Notes: a model not told the origin generated them from the sequence alone. Shown: positions 1 through 8,167, numbered from the stretch's first letter. The stretch: 10,000 nucleotides of DNA from Botryococcus braunii (GCA_002005505.1 KV908426.1:94394-104393), one strand, 5' to 3'. Translations and numbers: made by a program.

Positions 1-62
1 GCAGGTGGCCTAGGTTTGAACAATGCAGTGGCCTAGGTGTGAACAATGCGGGAGGAACAATG
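1..62. repeat. Short degenerate tandem repeat, about 24 bp
   Basis: Two adjacent near-identical units (2-25 and 26-48) share the core GTGGCCTAGGT.TGAACAATG, and a shortened third unit (49-62) keeps only the GGAACAATG end. The array may continue to the left of the window. No coding function is apparent. Confidence 0.7.
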
Positions 63-702
<640 letters not shown>

Positions 703-856
703 TGTTGTGCGGAGTGAATCGGGCCTGGTCACCCCGATCCGGCTCGGGTACATAAGCGGGCGATTATTCGTACTAGTACCTTGGTACTTTTAGCCGATCG
801 GTTAGAACCTGGACTCTGGGTGGAGTCGGTCGAGGGTTCGATCCCCCGGCACAACA
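703..856 (+). mobile_element. Short LTR copy 1 (154 bp), candidate 5' LTR
   Basis: The repeat begins TGTTGTGC and ends GCACAACA, a perfect 8-bp terminal inverted repeat with the TG...CA ends typical of LTRs. A second copy lies at 5991-6157. The aligned parts differ by about six substitutions, plus a 13-bp length difference near the 3' end. A PBS-like motif starts two bases after this copy. No 5-bp target duplication flanks it: AGAGA is on the left and TATGG on the right. Internally there is a small inverted repeat AGTACC-TT-GGTACT (775-788) and a tRNA-like part (791-845). A SINE-like unit with chance TG...CA ends is the alternative. Confidence 0.7.
791..845 (+). promoter_or_regulatory. tRNA-like segment: A-box-like, hairpin, B-box
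   Basis: TAGCCGATCGG (791-801) resembles a Pol III A box, and GGTTCGATCCC (835-845) closely fits the B-box/T-loop consensus. Between them GACTC-TGGGTG-GAGTC (812-827) forms a perfect 5-bp stem, placed like an anticodon arm. The D stem and acceptor stem do not pair, so this is not a functional tRNA. Copy 2 keeps the A-box-like part and the hairpin but loses the end of the B box. Pol III activity is only a possibility. Confidence 0.4.
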
Positions 857-1141
857 TATGGTATCGGCGATCTGGTTGATGGGCCATTTTTCATGGTAAA
901 TCGTCTCGGGTATGAGCGCGAGTCTGATGAGATGGGCCCATATCGATCAAAGGTACTTGGTGCACGTGTTTGAGGCCCCACGGGAGTGGCCACGTGATCA
1001 GGAACAGTGCGAAGGGGGGATTCGGTGTTCGGTGGCGATAATCGCGGGATGTAAGCGCGGTATGTCTCTTTCCCGGGCGGCCAGGCGGGCCGCTGTATCC
1101 AGACCTAAGAATGAAGTACGAGCGAGGACGCTCGGTTCTTA
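857..1141 (+). other. Leader-like non-coding DNA after LTR copy 1
   Basis: No recognisable protein is encoded. The stretch is GC-rich and follows the putative primer-binding site, so it may be the untranslated leader of an LTR element. It ends about where a plus-strand non-LTR coding remnant becomes open, after an in-frame stop at 1112-1114. Confidence 0.4.
859..869 (+). promoter_or_regulatory. Primer-binding-site-like motif (initiator tRNA-Met type)
   Basis: TGGTATCGGCG starts two bases after the end of the short LTR. Plant LTR elements commonly have TGGTATCAGAGC here, complementary to the 3' end of initiator tRNA-Met; the first seven bases match and the rest is imperfect. Position and partial match together support reading 703-856 as a 5' LTR. 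Confidence 0.5.
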
Positions 1142-1726
1142 GGTGGCGTAACGCCTCGTCCCCCGTCCTGGGCAGGTTCTTTTATCGCTGCCCTTCGCCG
1201 CTTAGGTTACCCCTATGCGGCTGATTGTCAGCGCCCGCAGCCCGTTGATATGGATACCTTTTTAGCTCTCATTAGGCAGGCCAATACCCTCCCTGTGGCC
1301 TCTCTCCATGTCTCCCCTCGGTTAGCCCCTGCTGATCCCCAGCTATGTACTTATGTGCGGTGGTTTGCGCGCCCCACTAAGGCTCAGCGCTCCCCCCTCC
1401 TTTATCTGTCTCTTGATGTTGCCAAGGTCCGGCTCTTTCTCAGGTTTCGTCTTGGTGTTCATGGCCTCCCCATTGACATGGGCCGCAGACAACGGCTTCC
1501 GCGCCTTCAGCGCCTGTGTGATATGTGTGGCTCCTCTGTGGGTGATGAACATCACTTTGTCTTTCACTGTCCCGCTCTTACTGCGGTGCGGGACCGTTAT
1601 CCCCACTTGTTTGTGGGTCCTTCTAGATCTCTTCGGCAGTTCATTTGGCACGCTGACTTGCGTGCGGTCGTCTCCTTTATCTCGGATGCGTTCCAGGCTC
1701 GTGCTGATTTACGCCGGCTACGGTGA
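1142..1726 (+). pseudogene. 5'-truncated non-LTR retrotransposon protein, C-terminal CCHC region
   Basis: The open frame runs from just after a stop at 1112-1114 to a stop at 1724-1726. The first ATG (1250) would give 158 residues. Counted from that ATG, residues 90-107 hold CDMC followed by DEHHFVFHC, a CX2CX8HX4C knuckle, preceded by [11 protein letters not shown] and followed by a CPAL...RYPHLF segment. This arrangement is characteristic of the zinc-binding region C-terminal to the reverse transcriptase in plant and algal non-LTR elements. The polymerase itself is absent. Coding sense upstream of the ATG (for instance [18 protein letters not shown]) suggests the ATG is internal and the copy is 5'-truncated, as usual for elements copied by target-primed reverse transcription. 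It is unlikely to be functional. Confidence 0.75.
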
Positions 1727-1907
1727 CTTGGCTGCAGCCACGTCTGTGGCTGCCCCCCCCCCTTATCCCCCGTTCCTTCCCCTTTTCGTTTGCTCAGTTA
1801 TGCCTTCGCTCTTCGCTTGGCCACTTCTTGTGGTCAGTTCTTCCTAGTTTTGGCTTGTGTGTGTGTTGTGGACATCTCATCATGCCCTCGTGGCTGGACA
1901 GATGTAA
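1727..1907 (+). other. 3' UTR of the truncated plus-strand non-LTR element
   Basis: Pyrimidine-rich non-coding DNA lies between the stop codon and a TTC tail. Close after the stop, 1734-1741 pairs perfectly with 1746-1753 around a GTCT loop, giving an 8-bp hairpin. A nine-C run follows. The last bases carry TGTAA (1903-1907), the polyadenylation signal used by many green algae, immediately before the CTT repeat. Confidence 0.5.
1734..1753 (+). other. Perfect 8-bp hairpin in a retrotransposon 3' UTR
   Basis: GCAGCCAC pairs with GTGGCTGC around the loop GTCT, eight bases after the stop codon of the truncated element. Some non-LTR elements have 3' UTR stem-loops recognised by their own reverse transcriptase; whether this one serves that role is unknown. 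Confidence 0.55.
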
Positions 1908-1920
1908 CTTCTTCTTCTTC
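1908..1920. repeat. (CTT/GAA)n tail shared by two converging elements
   Basis: CTTCTTCTTCTTC is flanked by TGTAA on the left (plus strand) and by TTACA on the right, which is TGTAA on the minus strand. It therefore sits at the 3' end of both the plus-strand remnant and the minus-strand element, and either could own it as a simple-repeat tail. Confidence 0.6.
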
Positions 1921-1993
1921 GTTTACAAGAGTGGAGTAAAAAAGACCAGCCCAATGTTCAGGGACCCAAACCCCCAATGTTTCAAGCTATGAG
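1921..1993 (-). other. 3' UTR of the minus-strand non-LTR element
   Basis: About 73 bases separate the stop codon from the GAA tail. The CCCAATGTT 9-mer occurs twice (near 1950 and 1974 on the plus strand). Reading the minus strand, TGTAA (1927-1923) stands three bases before the GAA repeat, as expected for a green-algal-type polyadenylation signal. Confidence 0.5.
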
Positions 1994-4726
1994 TCACACC
2001 CGGCGAGCGGCCAGCTGGCGACCCACAGCCGCCGCAATGATGAAACTGACCCGACGAATGACAAAATATCCCTCCACATCTTCTTGAGCAATGATGGCTT
2101 GGTTCAAAAGCCCATGGATCCTCTGCAACAAGGCCAGCGCATCAGCATGCAACCCTCCAAATGTTTCAAAAGCGAAGGCTTGGAAAGCCACAGGCGGCTG
2201 CTGACGCGACAACAAGACAGCATAGCGGGTCTGCTTGTCTTGGGCAGCGCGCGCGGCGGCCCCACCCGGCACGAAGTGCAGCAAGTTGGCAACTATGAGT
2301 GGGGAAGAGCCAACGATGTCGATATAAAGGTCACGCCCCTCCTCCCACGCATGGAGGCGGAGGTCTTCGCGACGGCGCTCCTGGCCAGGGACAGGGGTGG
2401 GAAAGGCGGGTTCCCGGGTGACCCGCTGACGAGCTGAGGTAAGGACAGCGTCCAGGCCGTTACGAACGGAGTAATGTCGGCCGACAATGGCAACATCCCC
2501 CCCTGAGGTGCAGTGGACCGCGTGGTCGCCCCAGACATCCAACTCCCTCAAGCAGCACGGGCATTGGGAGCTAGGCTGGAAAATGGGGATAAAGAGCTGG
2601 TATTGAAGGCGGCAGCGGAACGACTCTGGGGGCATGGTCTGCTGCAAATGGGGAACTGGGAGAGCCAGCAGCCAATCAGACGCTCCCGGCTGTGTAAAAG
2701 ATCGGAGCACAGCACGGTCGCGATCCGAGCGAGCAGGGTCATCAAGAACCTCCCGGTATGCGCGGTGAGACAAGGGTTTGGACAGCCGGGCTTGCACTTT
2801 GCTGCGGACAAAATCCGGATCCTCGAAGAGCGCCACATCGAAATCAGGAACAAGGGCGCAGTAGTCAGCCTTGGCAGCTAGGGCAGCGGGGACAAGAGGG
2901 GCAGTGGATGTCCCCAGAAGGCGGTCCTGAAGGGGGGCGGTCTGCGTGACGGAGGCGAGATAGGCACAAGGCAGAAGGGAAGTGGCCTTAGTGACCCCTA
3001 GACCCCCCTGGGCAATAGGCAAGCCAGCCAAGGTTTGCTGCAAAGGGCCAAAACCACCACCACCAGCTGTGACAATGGATTGGAGGACCTGGGTTTGGAG
3101 CATATCAAAGGTCACCAAAGCTTGCGCAGCTGCAGCTGGCGGCATGGTCCGAACTGTGAAAACCACCTTGCAGGTCCCAAGGCAACTGCGAAGCAAGAGA
3201 AGCTCGGCTTGGGGGTTGCGGAGAATCGGCAAACGCTGGAGCGAGGCTGACACGGCATCAACGTGCGCCTGGGCTACGGAAGCCGCGTACTCGACTGACA
3301 CGGTGACCGCTGCCCCCAACACTATCAAACCAGCACGAGTTTCATTGACGAAGCCCAGAGGGAACCCATCCAAATGCTGAGGGTTCGGGCGCGGCGACCA
3401 CACACGGCACTTGTGAGGGTTGAGGCTCAAGCCATATGCGGGGGCCCGGTCAACAACCAACTGGACTGCATGCTGCGCTACGGGCACGGGACCAACAAAC
3501 GTGCCGTCATCCAGATACCACCCGTGGTGTACGTCGGGACACTCCCGATGAAGGACAAGGAGGAGTGGCTGGACAGTGAGCGCAAAAAGCAGCGGAGAGA
3601 GGGGGTCCCCTTGCTGGACCCCTGTTGTGGAGTCGACGACATGGGGCCCAACATACTGATGGGCCGCGCAGCCGTACGTCGTCGCCACATACTGCCAGAT
3701 GCTGGGGCGATGGAGGGCGACTTCCCCAAGCATGCAGTTGCGGTCGACCGTATTGAAAGCATTTTGGAAGTCCAAGCTGACAACGACGAGGTCGGGGGAA
3801 TCTTGCTGGTGTGCCACCAAGCGGTTGAGGGCATGGACGAGGCCTAGGCCTTCTGCACCCCCTCGGACTCCAACCCCAACTTGGTGTGGCTGCAAATACT
3901 CACTGACAGCGGGCAAGACGGCTGCAACAGCTATCTTGGAAACCAGACGGCGCAGGGTGAGCCCCACTGCAATGGGCCGGATACCCCCATTGGGCTTCAA
4001 GAGAGAGGTGATGGGAGCGCTGGCCCAATAAGATCGCAAGGGAGGGGGAACATCCCCAGCTAAGGCCCGATTGACCACGCCAAGGAGGCTGTCCAATAAG
4101 AGGTCTGAGCCACCTACAGAGAAGGCATGTTTTATATGTAATGGGGTCAAGCCGTCCCGCCCGCCAGCGGTACCAGGTGGGAAGGTTTTGAGGGCAGCCA
4201 AGACTTCCTCCACTTGGGCACGGTAAGGGGCCTGCGCAGGCGGGGCGCCAACGGGAAGCGGTCGGATAGGATGAAGCGCTGCCAATGCAGCACATGTGTC
4301 AGGCGTGGCTGGGGCGATGGTGGAAGGCTCCAACATCCGAACAGCCGCTGATAAATGGCCATCTGCAACCTTGCGCAAGACGCGAGCGGCAAGCGCCGCA
4401 TCGTCTAATGAGCGGGGTGGGGCAGTTGCTGCAGGCGCGGTGGCCAAGAGTTCATCAATTAGGCCATCAATATCCCCATCCAACCATGCGCGGGCCCGAC
4501 GGCGGACGTGCTGCGCAACTCCCTCACCCCGAGGCCTGCGACGAGCAGATAGGACGCACATCGGAAGGATCAACAGCTCAACCCAGGCAGCCTCGGAGCC
4601 CGAGTCCGCAACAGCCTTGAGAGCGGACCGCAATGCTGCAGCCCAAGGTATCCATGCTGACCTAGGGACCCTGCGGTACGAATGGTGACCAAGGGTTAAA
4701 ACTTGATGGACAAGGGCAGGGGTCAA
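1994..4726 (-). CDS. Reverse transcriptase with C-terminal restriction-like endonuclease
   Basis: Uninterrupted frame of 910 residues. The RT lies at about 180-445: a template-contacting block around PPGTAGGRDGLTPLHIK, then LLKPNGGIRPIAVG, motif A VVVSLDFQNAFNTVDR (Asp319), motif B GVQQGDPLSPLLF (369-381), motif C YLDDG (404-408, both Asp present) and motif D GLSLNPHKC. A thumb/linker follows to about 700. CPCC...GDHAVHC (722-739) is a CCHC knuckle. REDLRL...YIDIVG supplies Asp788 and Asp803 with 14 residues between, and KQTRY (831-835) supplies the lysine: an RLE core like the PD-X12-14-D of R2-type elements. Expected role: nick target DNA and prime cDNA synthesis. The frame's first codon, at 4726, is TTG; the frame stays open back to a TAA at 4888-4886 with no ATG, and the first internal ATG is residue 56. 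Translation therefore probably began in the upstream zinc-finger frame. Confidence 0.88.
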   Translation of the reverse strand: MTPALVHQVLTLGHHSYRRVPRSAWIPWAAALRSALKAVADSGSEAAWVELLILPMCVLSARRRPRGEGVAQHVRRRARAWLDGDIDGLIDELLATAPAATAPPRSLDDAALAARVLRKVADGHLSAAVRMLEPSTIAPATPDTCAALAALHPIRPLPVGAPPAQAPYRAQVEEVLAALKTFPPGTAGGRDGLTPLHIKHAFSVGGSDLLLDSLLGVVNRALAGDVPPPLRSYWASAPITSLLKPNGGIRPIAVGLTLRRLVSKIAVAAVLPAVSEYLQPHQVGVGVRGGAEGLGLVHALNRLVAHQQDSPDLVVVSLDFQNAFNTVDRNCMLGEVALHRPSIWQYVATTYGCAAHQYVGPHVVDSTTGVQQGDPLSPLLFALTVQPLLLVLHRECPDVHHGWYLDDGTFVGPVPVAQHAVQLVVDRAPAYGLSLNPHKCRVWSPRPNPQHLDGFPLGFVNETRAGLIVLGAAVTVSVEYAASVAQAHVDAVSASLQRLPILRNPQAELLLLRSCLGTCKVVFTVRTMPPAAAAQALVTFDMLQTQVLQSIVTAGGGGFGPLQQTLAGLPIAQGGLGVTKATSLLPCAYLASVTQTAPLQDRLLGTSTAPLVPAALAAKADYCALVPDFDVALFEDPDFVRSKVQARLSKPLSHRAYREVLDDPARSDRDRAVLRSFTQPGASDWLLALPVPHLQQTMPPESFRCRLQYQLFIPIFQPSSQCPCCLRELDVWGDHAVHCTSGGDVAIVGRHYSVRNGLDAVLTSARQRVTREPAFPTPVPGQERRREDLRLHAWEEGRDLYIDIVGSSPLIVANLLHFVPGGAAARAAQDKQTRYAVLLSRQQPPVAFQAFAFETFGGLHADALALLQRIHGLLNQAIIAQEDVEGYFVIRRVSFIIAAAVGRQLAARRV

Positions 4727-5208
4727 GGGATGGCGGCGGACACGGGCCGGGGGAGCAGAGGGCGGAGGATCAGCAACGGCGGCGGATGCGCTCGGTCGTC
4801 CTCGGGGCTGCGACTGGAGGCGGCCCTGGGGCTCTGAAGTATCCTGCGGCGGCTGATGCGGCGGCGGGGAAGGCCAGGAAGAAGGTTAACATCAGGGGGA
4901 ACCAGGCCATCCTCCAGATTCCACAAGCGCTGGCAGGTGTCTGGGTTGGTTGCGCACGAAAGAACTCCCATGGAATGGGTTTTGAAGCAAGTGGTGCACA
5001 ACCAGCTGGAGGTAGCTCGCAAGATGGCTTCAAGCTTCCTGTACTCTGCTGGGGATCTGAGTTGCGACACCCAGTCATCCCGCCCAGCATCGCCGAGCTT
5101 GTGGAACCTCTGCAAGTGACGTAGGAGCCCAGCACCCGTAGTGATCTTACGAGACTTGCATGATGCCTTCCAAGGGCAGGTGGGGTCAAAGGGAGGAACG
5201 CTGGCCAT
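4723..5208 (-). CDS. N-terminal zinc-finger region of the non-LTR element
   Basis: From the ATG at 5208 (context GCCATGG, a strong Kozak match) this frame gives 161 residues. Residues 11-36 form CX5CX13HX4H (CPWKASC ... GLLRHLQRFH), a C2H2-like finger. A second candidate zinc site uses Cys71, Cys74, Cys85 and Cys92. The rest is Arg/Pro/Ser-rich. The stop codon TGA overlaps the first bases of the downstream RT frame, which lies in the -1 frame. In R2- and NeSL-like elements such fingers are at the N-terminus of the same protein as the RT and bind target DNA. I infer that this is the detached N-terminus, separated by loss of one base (or gain of two) somewhere in 4885-4726, where both frames are proline-rich and open. 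The frame is open upstream to 5505, but that part overlaps the leader repeats and is probably untranslated. Confidence 0.65.
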   Translation of the reverse strand: MASVPPFDPTCPWKASCKSRKITTGAGLLRHLQRFHKLGDAGRDDWVSQLRSPAEYRKLEAILRATSSWLCTTCFKTHSMGVLSCATNPDTCQRLWNLEDGLVPPDVNLLPGLPRRRISRRRILQSPRAASSRSPEDDRAHPPPLLILRPLLPRPVSAAIP

Positions 5209-5242
5209 GGCATCACCAGCTGGGAAACCCAACCCCAAGACC

Positions 5243-5730
5243 GTGCTGGATGCTGGAAAATGGTGAAGCCCCCAGTCCCTCTGAAAAACTGGCTGGGCTG
5301 AGGCGGAGCGGAGAAGAAAAGGGAAAACCAAGATGATGTGTGAAGAAACACATGAGTAAGTGTTGTAAAACACTGGAATCTCCGTAAGTGCTGGATGCTG
5401 GGGAGGGGTGAAGCCGTAAGTCCCTGCGAAAGACGGGCCGGCGGAGGCAAATCTGAGGGGCCAAAAAAGAAAAAGAAAAAACCAATACTGTGTGTTAAGA
5501 AACACAGGAAAGGGGGAAGAACACGGGAAATTCCGCAGATGCCAGACGCCAGAAAGTTACGAAGCTGCCAGTCCTGCGGAAAGACTGGCCGAGCTGGTGC
5601 AAATCTGAGGAAGAAAACAGGAAAACCAACACGATGTGGTATCAAACTGAGAATGAAGTGTTGAAAAACACTGGAAATTCCGCAAAGGCTGGACGCCCCG
5701 CTGAAAGACTGGCCAGGCGGAGGCAAATCT
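5243..5730 (-). repeat. Tandem ~147-bp units in the retrotransposon 5' leader
   Basis: Plus-strand units begin near 5243, 5389, 5538 and 5686, giving periods of about 146, 149 and 148 bp. Shared landmarks are GCTGGA.GC at the unit start, a GAAAGACTGG(C/G)C block, GGAGGCAAATCT, an A-rich GGAAAACCAA block, and a GTTG.AAAACACTGGAA..TCCG block at the end. The fourth unit is shortened by an internal deletion and stops after GGCAAATCT. The units are diverged from one another. They lie just upstream of the first coding ATG, the position of promoter-bearing monomers in some other non-LTR elements such as mouse L1. Confidence 0.75.
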
Positions 5731-5790
5731 TGAACTGACACAGGGTTGCTCCCTTTTGAAGACAGACACGACGTTCCTTTATTTGTATTG

Positions 5791-5978
5791 AAAAATTGCC
5801 AAAGGATAGAGGAGGCAGGTTTGCCGGACCAACCTGTAGGGCAGAACCTCGGCAACTGTTGCCTGAGATATTAAATCATGTTGCTGTTACGAGTTGCCTT
5901 ATAAGTAAATTACTGAAGCCTTTTCAAGTGCTTCTTCTCTCGTTACCTTCTTTCAACTGCTTCTTCTTCTTCTTCTTA
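5791..5978 (+). other. Non-coding DNA between the non-LTR element and LTR copy 2
   Basis: No recognisable protein. The right half becomes strongly pyrimidine-rich (about 5925-5977), ending in five TTC repeats and TTAGG, which resembles a 3' splice acceptor. It could be remaining internal DNA of the LTR unit that ends at 6157. Confidence 0.4.
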
Positions 5979-5990
5979 GGTGGGGAGAGA
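5979..5990 (+). promoter_or_regulatory. Polypurine tract before LTR copy 2
   Basis: GGTGGGGAGAGA immediately precedes the TGTTGTGC start of the repeat at 5991, the placement of the plus-strand primer of LTR retrotransposons. The similar AAGTGGGGAGGGA precedes another TGTTGTGC at 7231. This supports reading 5991-6157 as a 3' LTR. Confidence 0.6.
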
Positions 5991-6157
5991 TGTTGTGCGG
6001 AGCGAATCGGGCCTGGTCACCCCGATCCGGCTCGGGTGCATAAGCGGGCGATTAATCGTACAAGTACCTTGGTACTTTTAGCCGATCGGTTAGAACCCGG
6101 ACTCTGGGTCGAGTCGGTCGAGGGTTCGATAAAATAAACCCGGACCCCGGCACAACA
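5991..6157 (+). mobile_element. Short LTR copy 2 (167 bp), candidate 3' LTR
   Basis: Direct repeat of 703-856 with the same TGTTGTGC...GCACAACA ends. It is longer because AAAATAAACCCGG-like sequence occupies the place after GGTTCGAT, breaking the B-box-like motif. The GACTC-TGGGTC-GAGTC hairpin (6100-6115) is kept, and its loop change G to C is one of the few substitutions. The sequence directly to the right is coding sequence for a Ty3-type integrase, so this LTR either inserted into that element or was joined to it. No matching 5-bp duplication with copy 1 is seen (AGAGA versus TTCTC). Confidence 0.7.
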
Positions 6158-6666
6158 TTCTCAACAATGTGTTCAAGGATTTTGGCATGCCTAAGACCAT
6201 TGTGTCTGACAGAGACCCCCGGTTCACGGGTAAATTCTTTGTGGACTTGTGTAAATTGCTCAAAGTCACTCAGTCCTTCTCGTCGGCGTATCATCCGCAA
6301 ACCGACGGCCAGACTGAGCGGGCGAACCGGGTGGTGGAGGATGTGTTGAGGCACTATGTTGCACCAGATGGGAAAGATTGGAACTTACACTTGCCCATGT
6401 GCGAATTTGCAATTAATAATGCCTGGCATGACTCCATGAAGTGTACGCCATTCTTCTTAGTGTATGGCAAGCACCCGCGGGTGCCTGGGCACCCAGACTT
6501 TGTCCATTGGAAAGGATACTCACAAGAGCACAATAGCTGGGAGCCAGCTGAAGCCCTTCTCGAGCATTGCGAGGATTTGGTGAATGAATATTGGGGTCAG
6601 CCAAGAGCCCATACGCAGAGCAGGGGTAGAAAACCTGTGCATGCAAAATCCAAATTTCAACGGTAG
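6158..6666 (+). pseudogene. Ty3-type integrase fused in frame to a chromodomain (internal deletion)
   Basis: Counting from the GTG at 6169 the frame has 165 residues, but it is open leftward to the LTR edge (ILNNVFKDFG...), so the start is lost. FGMPKTIVSDRDPRF carries the second catalytic Asp (residue 14), and QTDGQTERANR carries the Glu (residue 50), with 35 residues between: the D35E spacing of retroviral-type integrases. The HHCC domain and first Asp are missing. At about residue 109 (nt 6490-6502) YGKHPRVPGHP passes directly into FVHWKGYSQEHNSWEPAEAL, the second half of a chromodomain. In chromodomain-bearing Ty3 elements a C-terminal integrase region and the first chromodomain half lie between these, so an in-frame deletion is inferred. 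The chromodomain normally targets integration to marked chromatin. The product could not integrate DNA. Confidence 0.87.
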
Positions 6667-7217
6667 ACATTGTGTCATGCCTGTCAAACGATGAACACTG
6701 TGAGAATGAACGAAATGCGGGTGTCAGATTGCAAGTGTGTAGTTTGTATACCCATACCCACTTGTCCGGCAATTGCGGGGTGCTCTTGTAGCCTGGCGTC
6801 CCAACGCGGGGGACGCCCTGCGACGCCCTAGAAAAGCCTTTGCATTGTCTCGCTCGTGGGCTGGACCGGTCTTGCGAATGTGTGCTGGGGGCATTAACGG
6901 AGGTATAGTACCGCCTGAAATCAGGGTCATGCTGGCCGCCTCGCTCCTAGCACCTGACCCACCATCATTCGGCTTGGCCACTGTGGCTGGAGCAGAGTCT
7001 CCAGTTTCTTGGGCATTAATCTAGGTTCTTGTGCATTGGGGGGTTTGTGGCTGTCGATGGCAGGTAGCAAGCAATGCGTTAGCCTTTGGGAAGGCTAGGT
7101 CCAATGGCGAGATCGAGCGTACGGGGTACGCTGACAACGGTGCGACCGTTAGGTTGGTCTCTGGTGGTCTCCCACCGCCAGAAAGTGCCACTGGAGTTGC
7201 CAGGAGGGCAACTGCTT
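6667..7217 (+). other. 3' internal non-coding region of the Ty3-type remnant
   Basis: This lies between the chromodomain stop codon and a polypurine tract next to an LTR start, so it is probably the untranslated 3' part of the element. Open frames here (for instance 6773-7024) have no recognisable motif and I treat them as chance. Confidence 0.5.
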
Positions 7218-7230
7218 AAGTGGGGAGGGA
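7218..7230 (+). promoter_or_regulatory. Polypurine tract of the Ty3-type element
   Basis: AAGTGGGGAGGGA stands directly before TGTTGTGCTG at 7231, the expected order at the 3' end of an LTR element and nearly identical to the tract at 5979-5990. Confidence 0.65.
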
Positions 7231-7718
<488 letters not shown>

Positions 7719-8167
7719 CACCCCGCAGAAAGCTAGAAACTCAGGGCTGGTAGGTTCCCTACAAACACGCAAATATAAATCCCCAAACTTGAATTTCGCA
7801 TGGAGCACAAGAATGGTATTCGGGGATTTTTCACTAACCCTTGGCTTCTCCTCGAGGTCTTGTGAAATCCTCGGATACATCGTTGCCTTGGTAACAATGT
7901 TATAACATTTCGCGTGTACGAGTGGTACGGTTGTACAGTGGCACCCCGATACCCACAAAGCGGTGGTCTATCTTTTACATACGTACGATTACTGATGCAG
8001 GGAGTAGTACTACTAGTAGTCGTCATGCGACTTCAGCAGGTACTTCATATCTTGGGCAACATCCACGACACCTTGGAAAACACATATATGCCTTCGAACA
8101 GACTTCCAATCTATTCCGACAGTCAAACGCTTTATCATATATGGAAGGTGGGTTAACACAGTAGTAA
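7719..8167. other. Gene-free stretch
   Basis: The open frames on both strands here (7733-8026 minus, 7914-8164 plus) overlap one another and show no motif I recognise. I see no RNA gene or clear transposon signature. Confidence 0.5.

Larger units (their letters stand above)
1908..5790 (-). mobile_element. Non-LTR retrotransposon with restriction-like endonuclease, near full length
   Basis: Read on the minus strand, the element has a 5' leader with about 3.3 tandem ~147-bp units (5730-5243), an N-terminal zinc-finger frame (5208-4723), a long reverse transcriptase/endonuclease frame (4726-1994), a short 3' UTR of about 73 bp, and a GAA-repeat tail. This order (N-terminal C2H2-like finger, RT, CCHC, RLE) is that of the early-branching RLE clades such as R2, R4, NeSL and CRE; I cannot place it in one of them. 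The 5' boundary is uncertain (about 5730-5855), and I could not find a convincing target-site duplication. One frame change separates the two coding parts. Confidence 0.75.

Noticed and set aside
1..62. CRISPR-like repeats
   Set aside because: Units are directly adjacent with no spacers, in a eukaryotic setting.
791..856. A genuine tRNA gene in LTR copy 1
   Set aside because: D stem and acceptor stem do not pair; only the A/B-box-like parts and one hairpin fit.
4770..5855. 361-residue minus-strand frame with hydrophobic stretches
   Set aside because: It reads through the leader repeats and out of frame across the zinc-finger region; the apparent membrane segments come from pyrimidine-rich repeat DNA.
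5925..5979. Pyrimidine tract ending TTAG as an intron 3' splice site
   Set aside because: No exon, donor site or coding sequence is linked to it; it is more simply the region before the polypurine tract.
6773..7024. Small open frame after the chromodomain
   Set aside because: No recognisable motif and located in the expected 3' untranslated part of a Ty3-type element.
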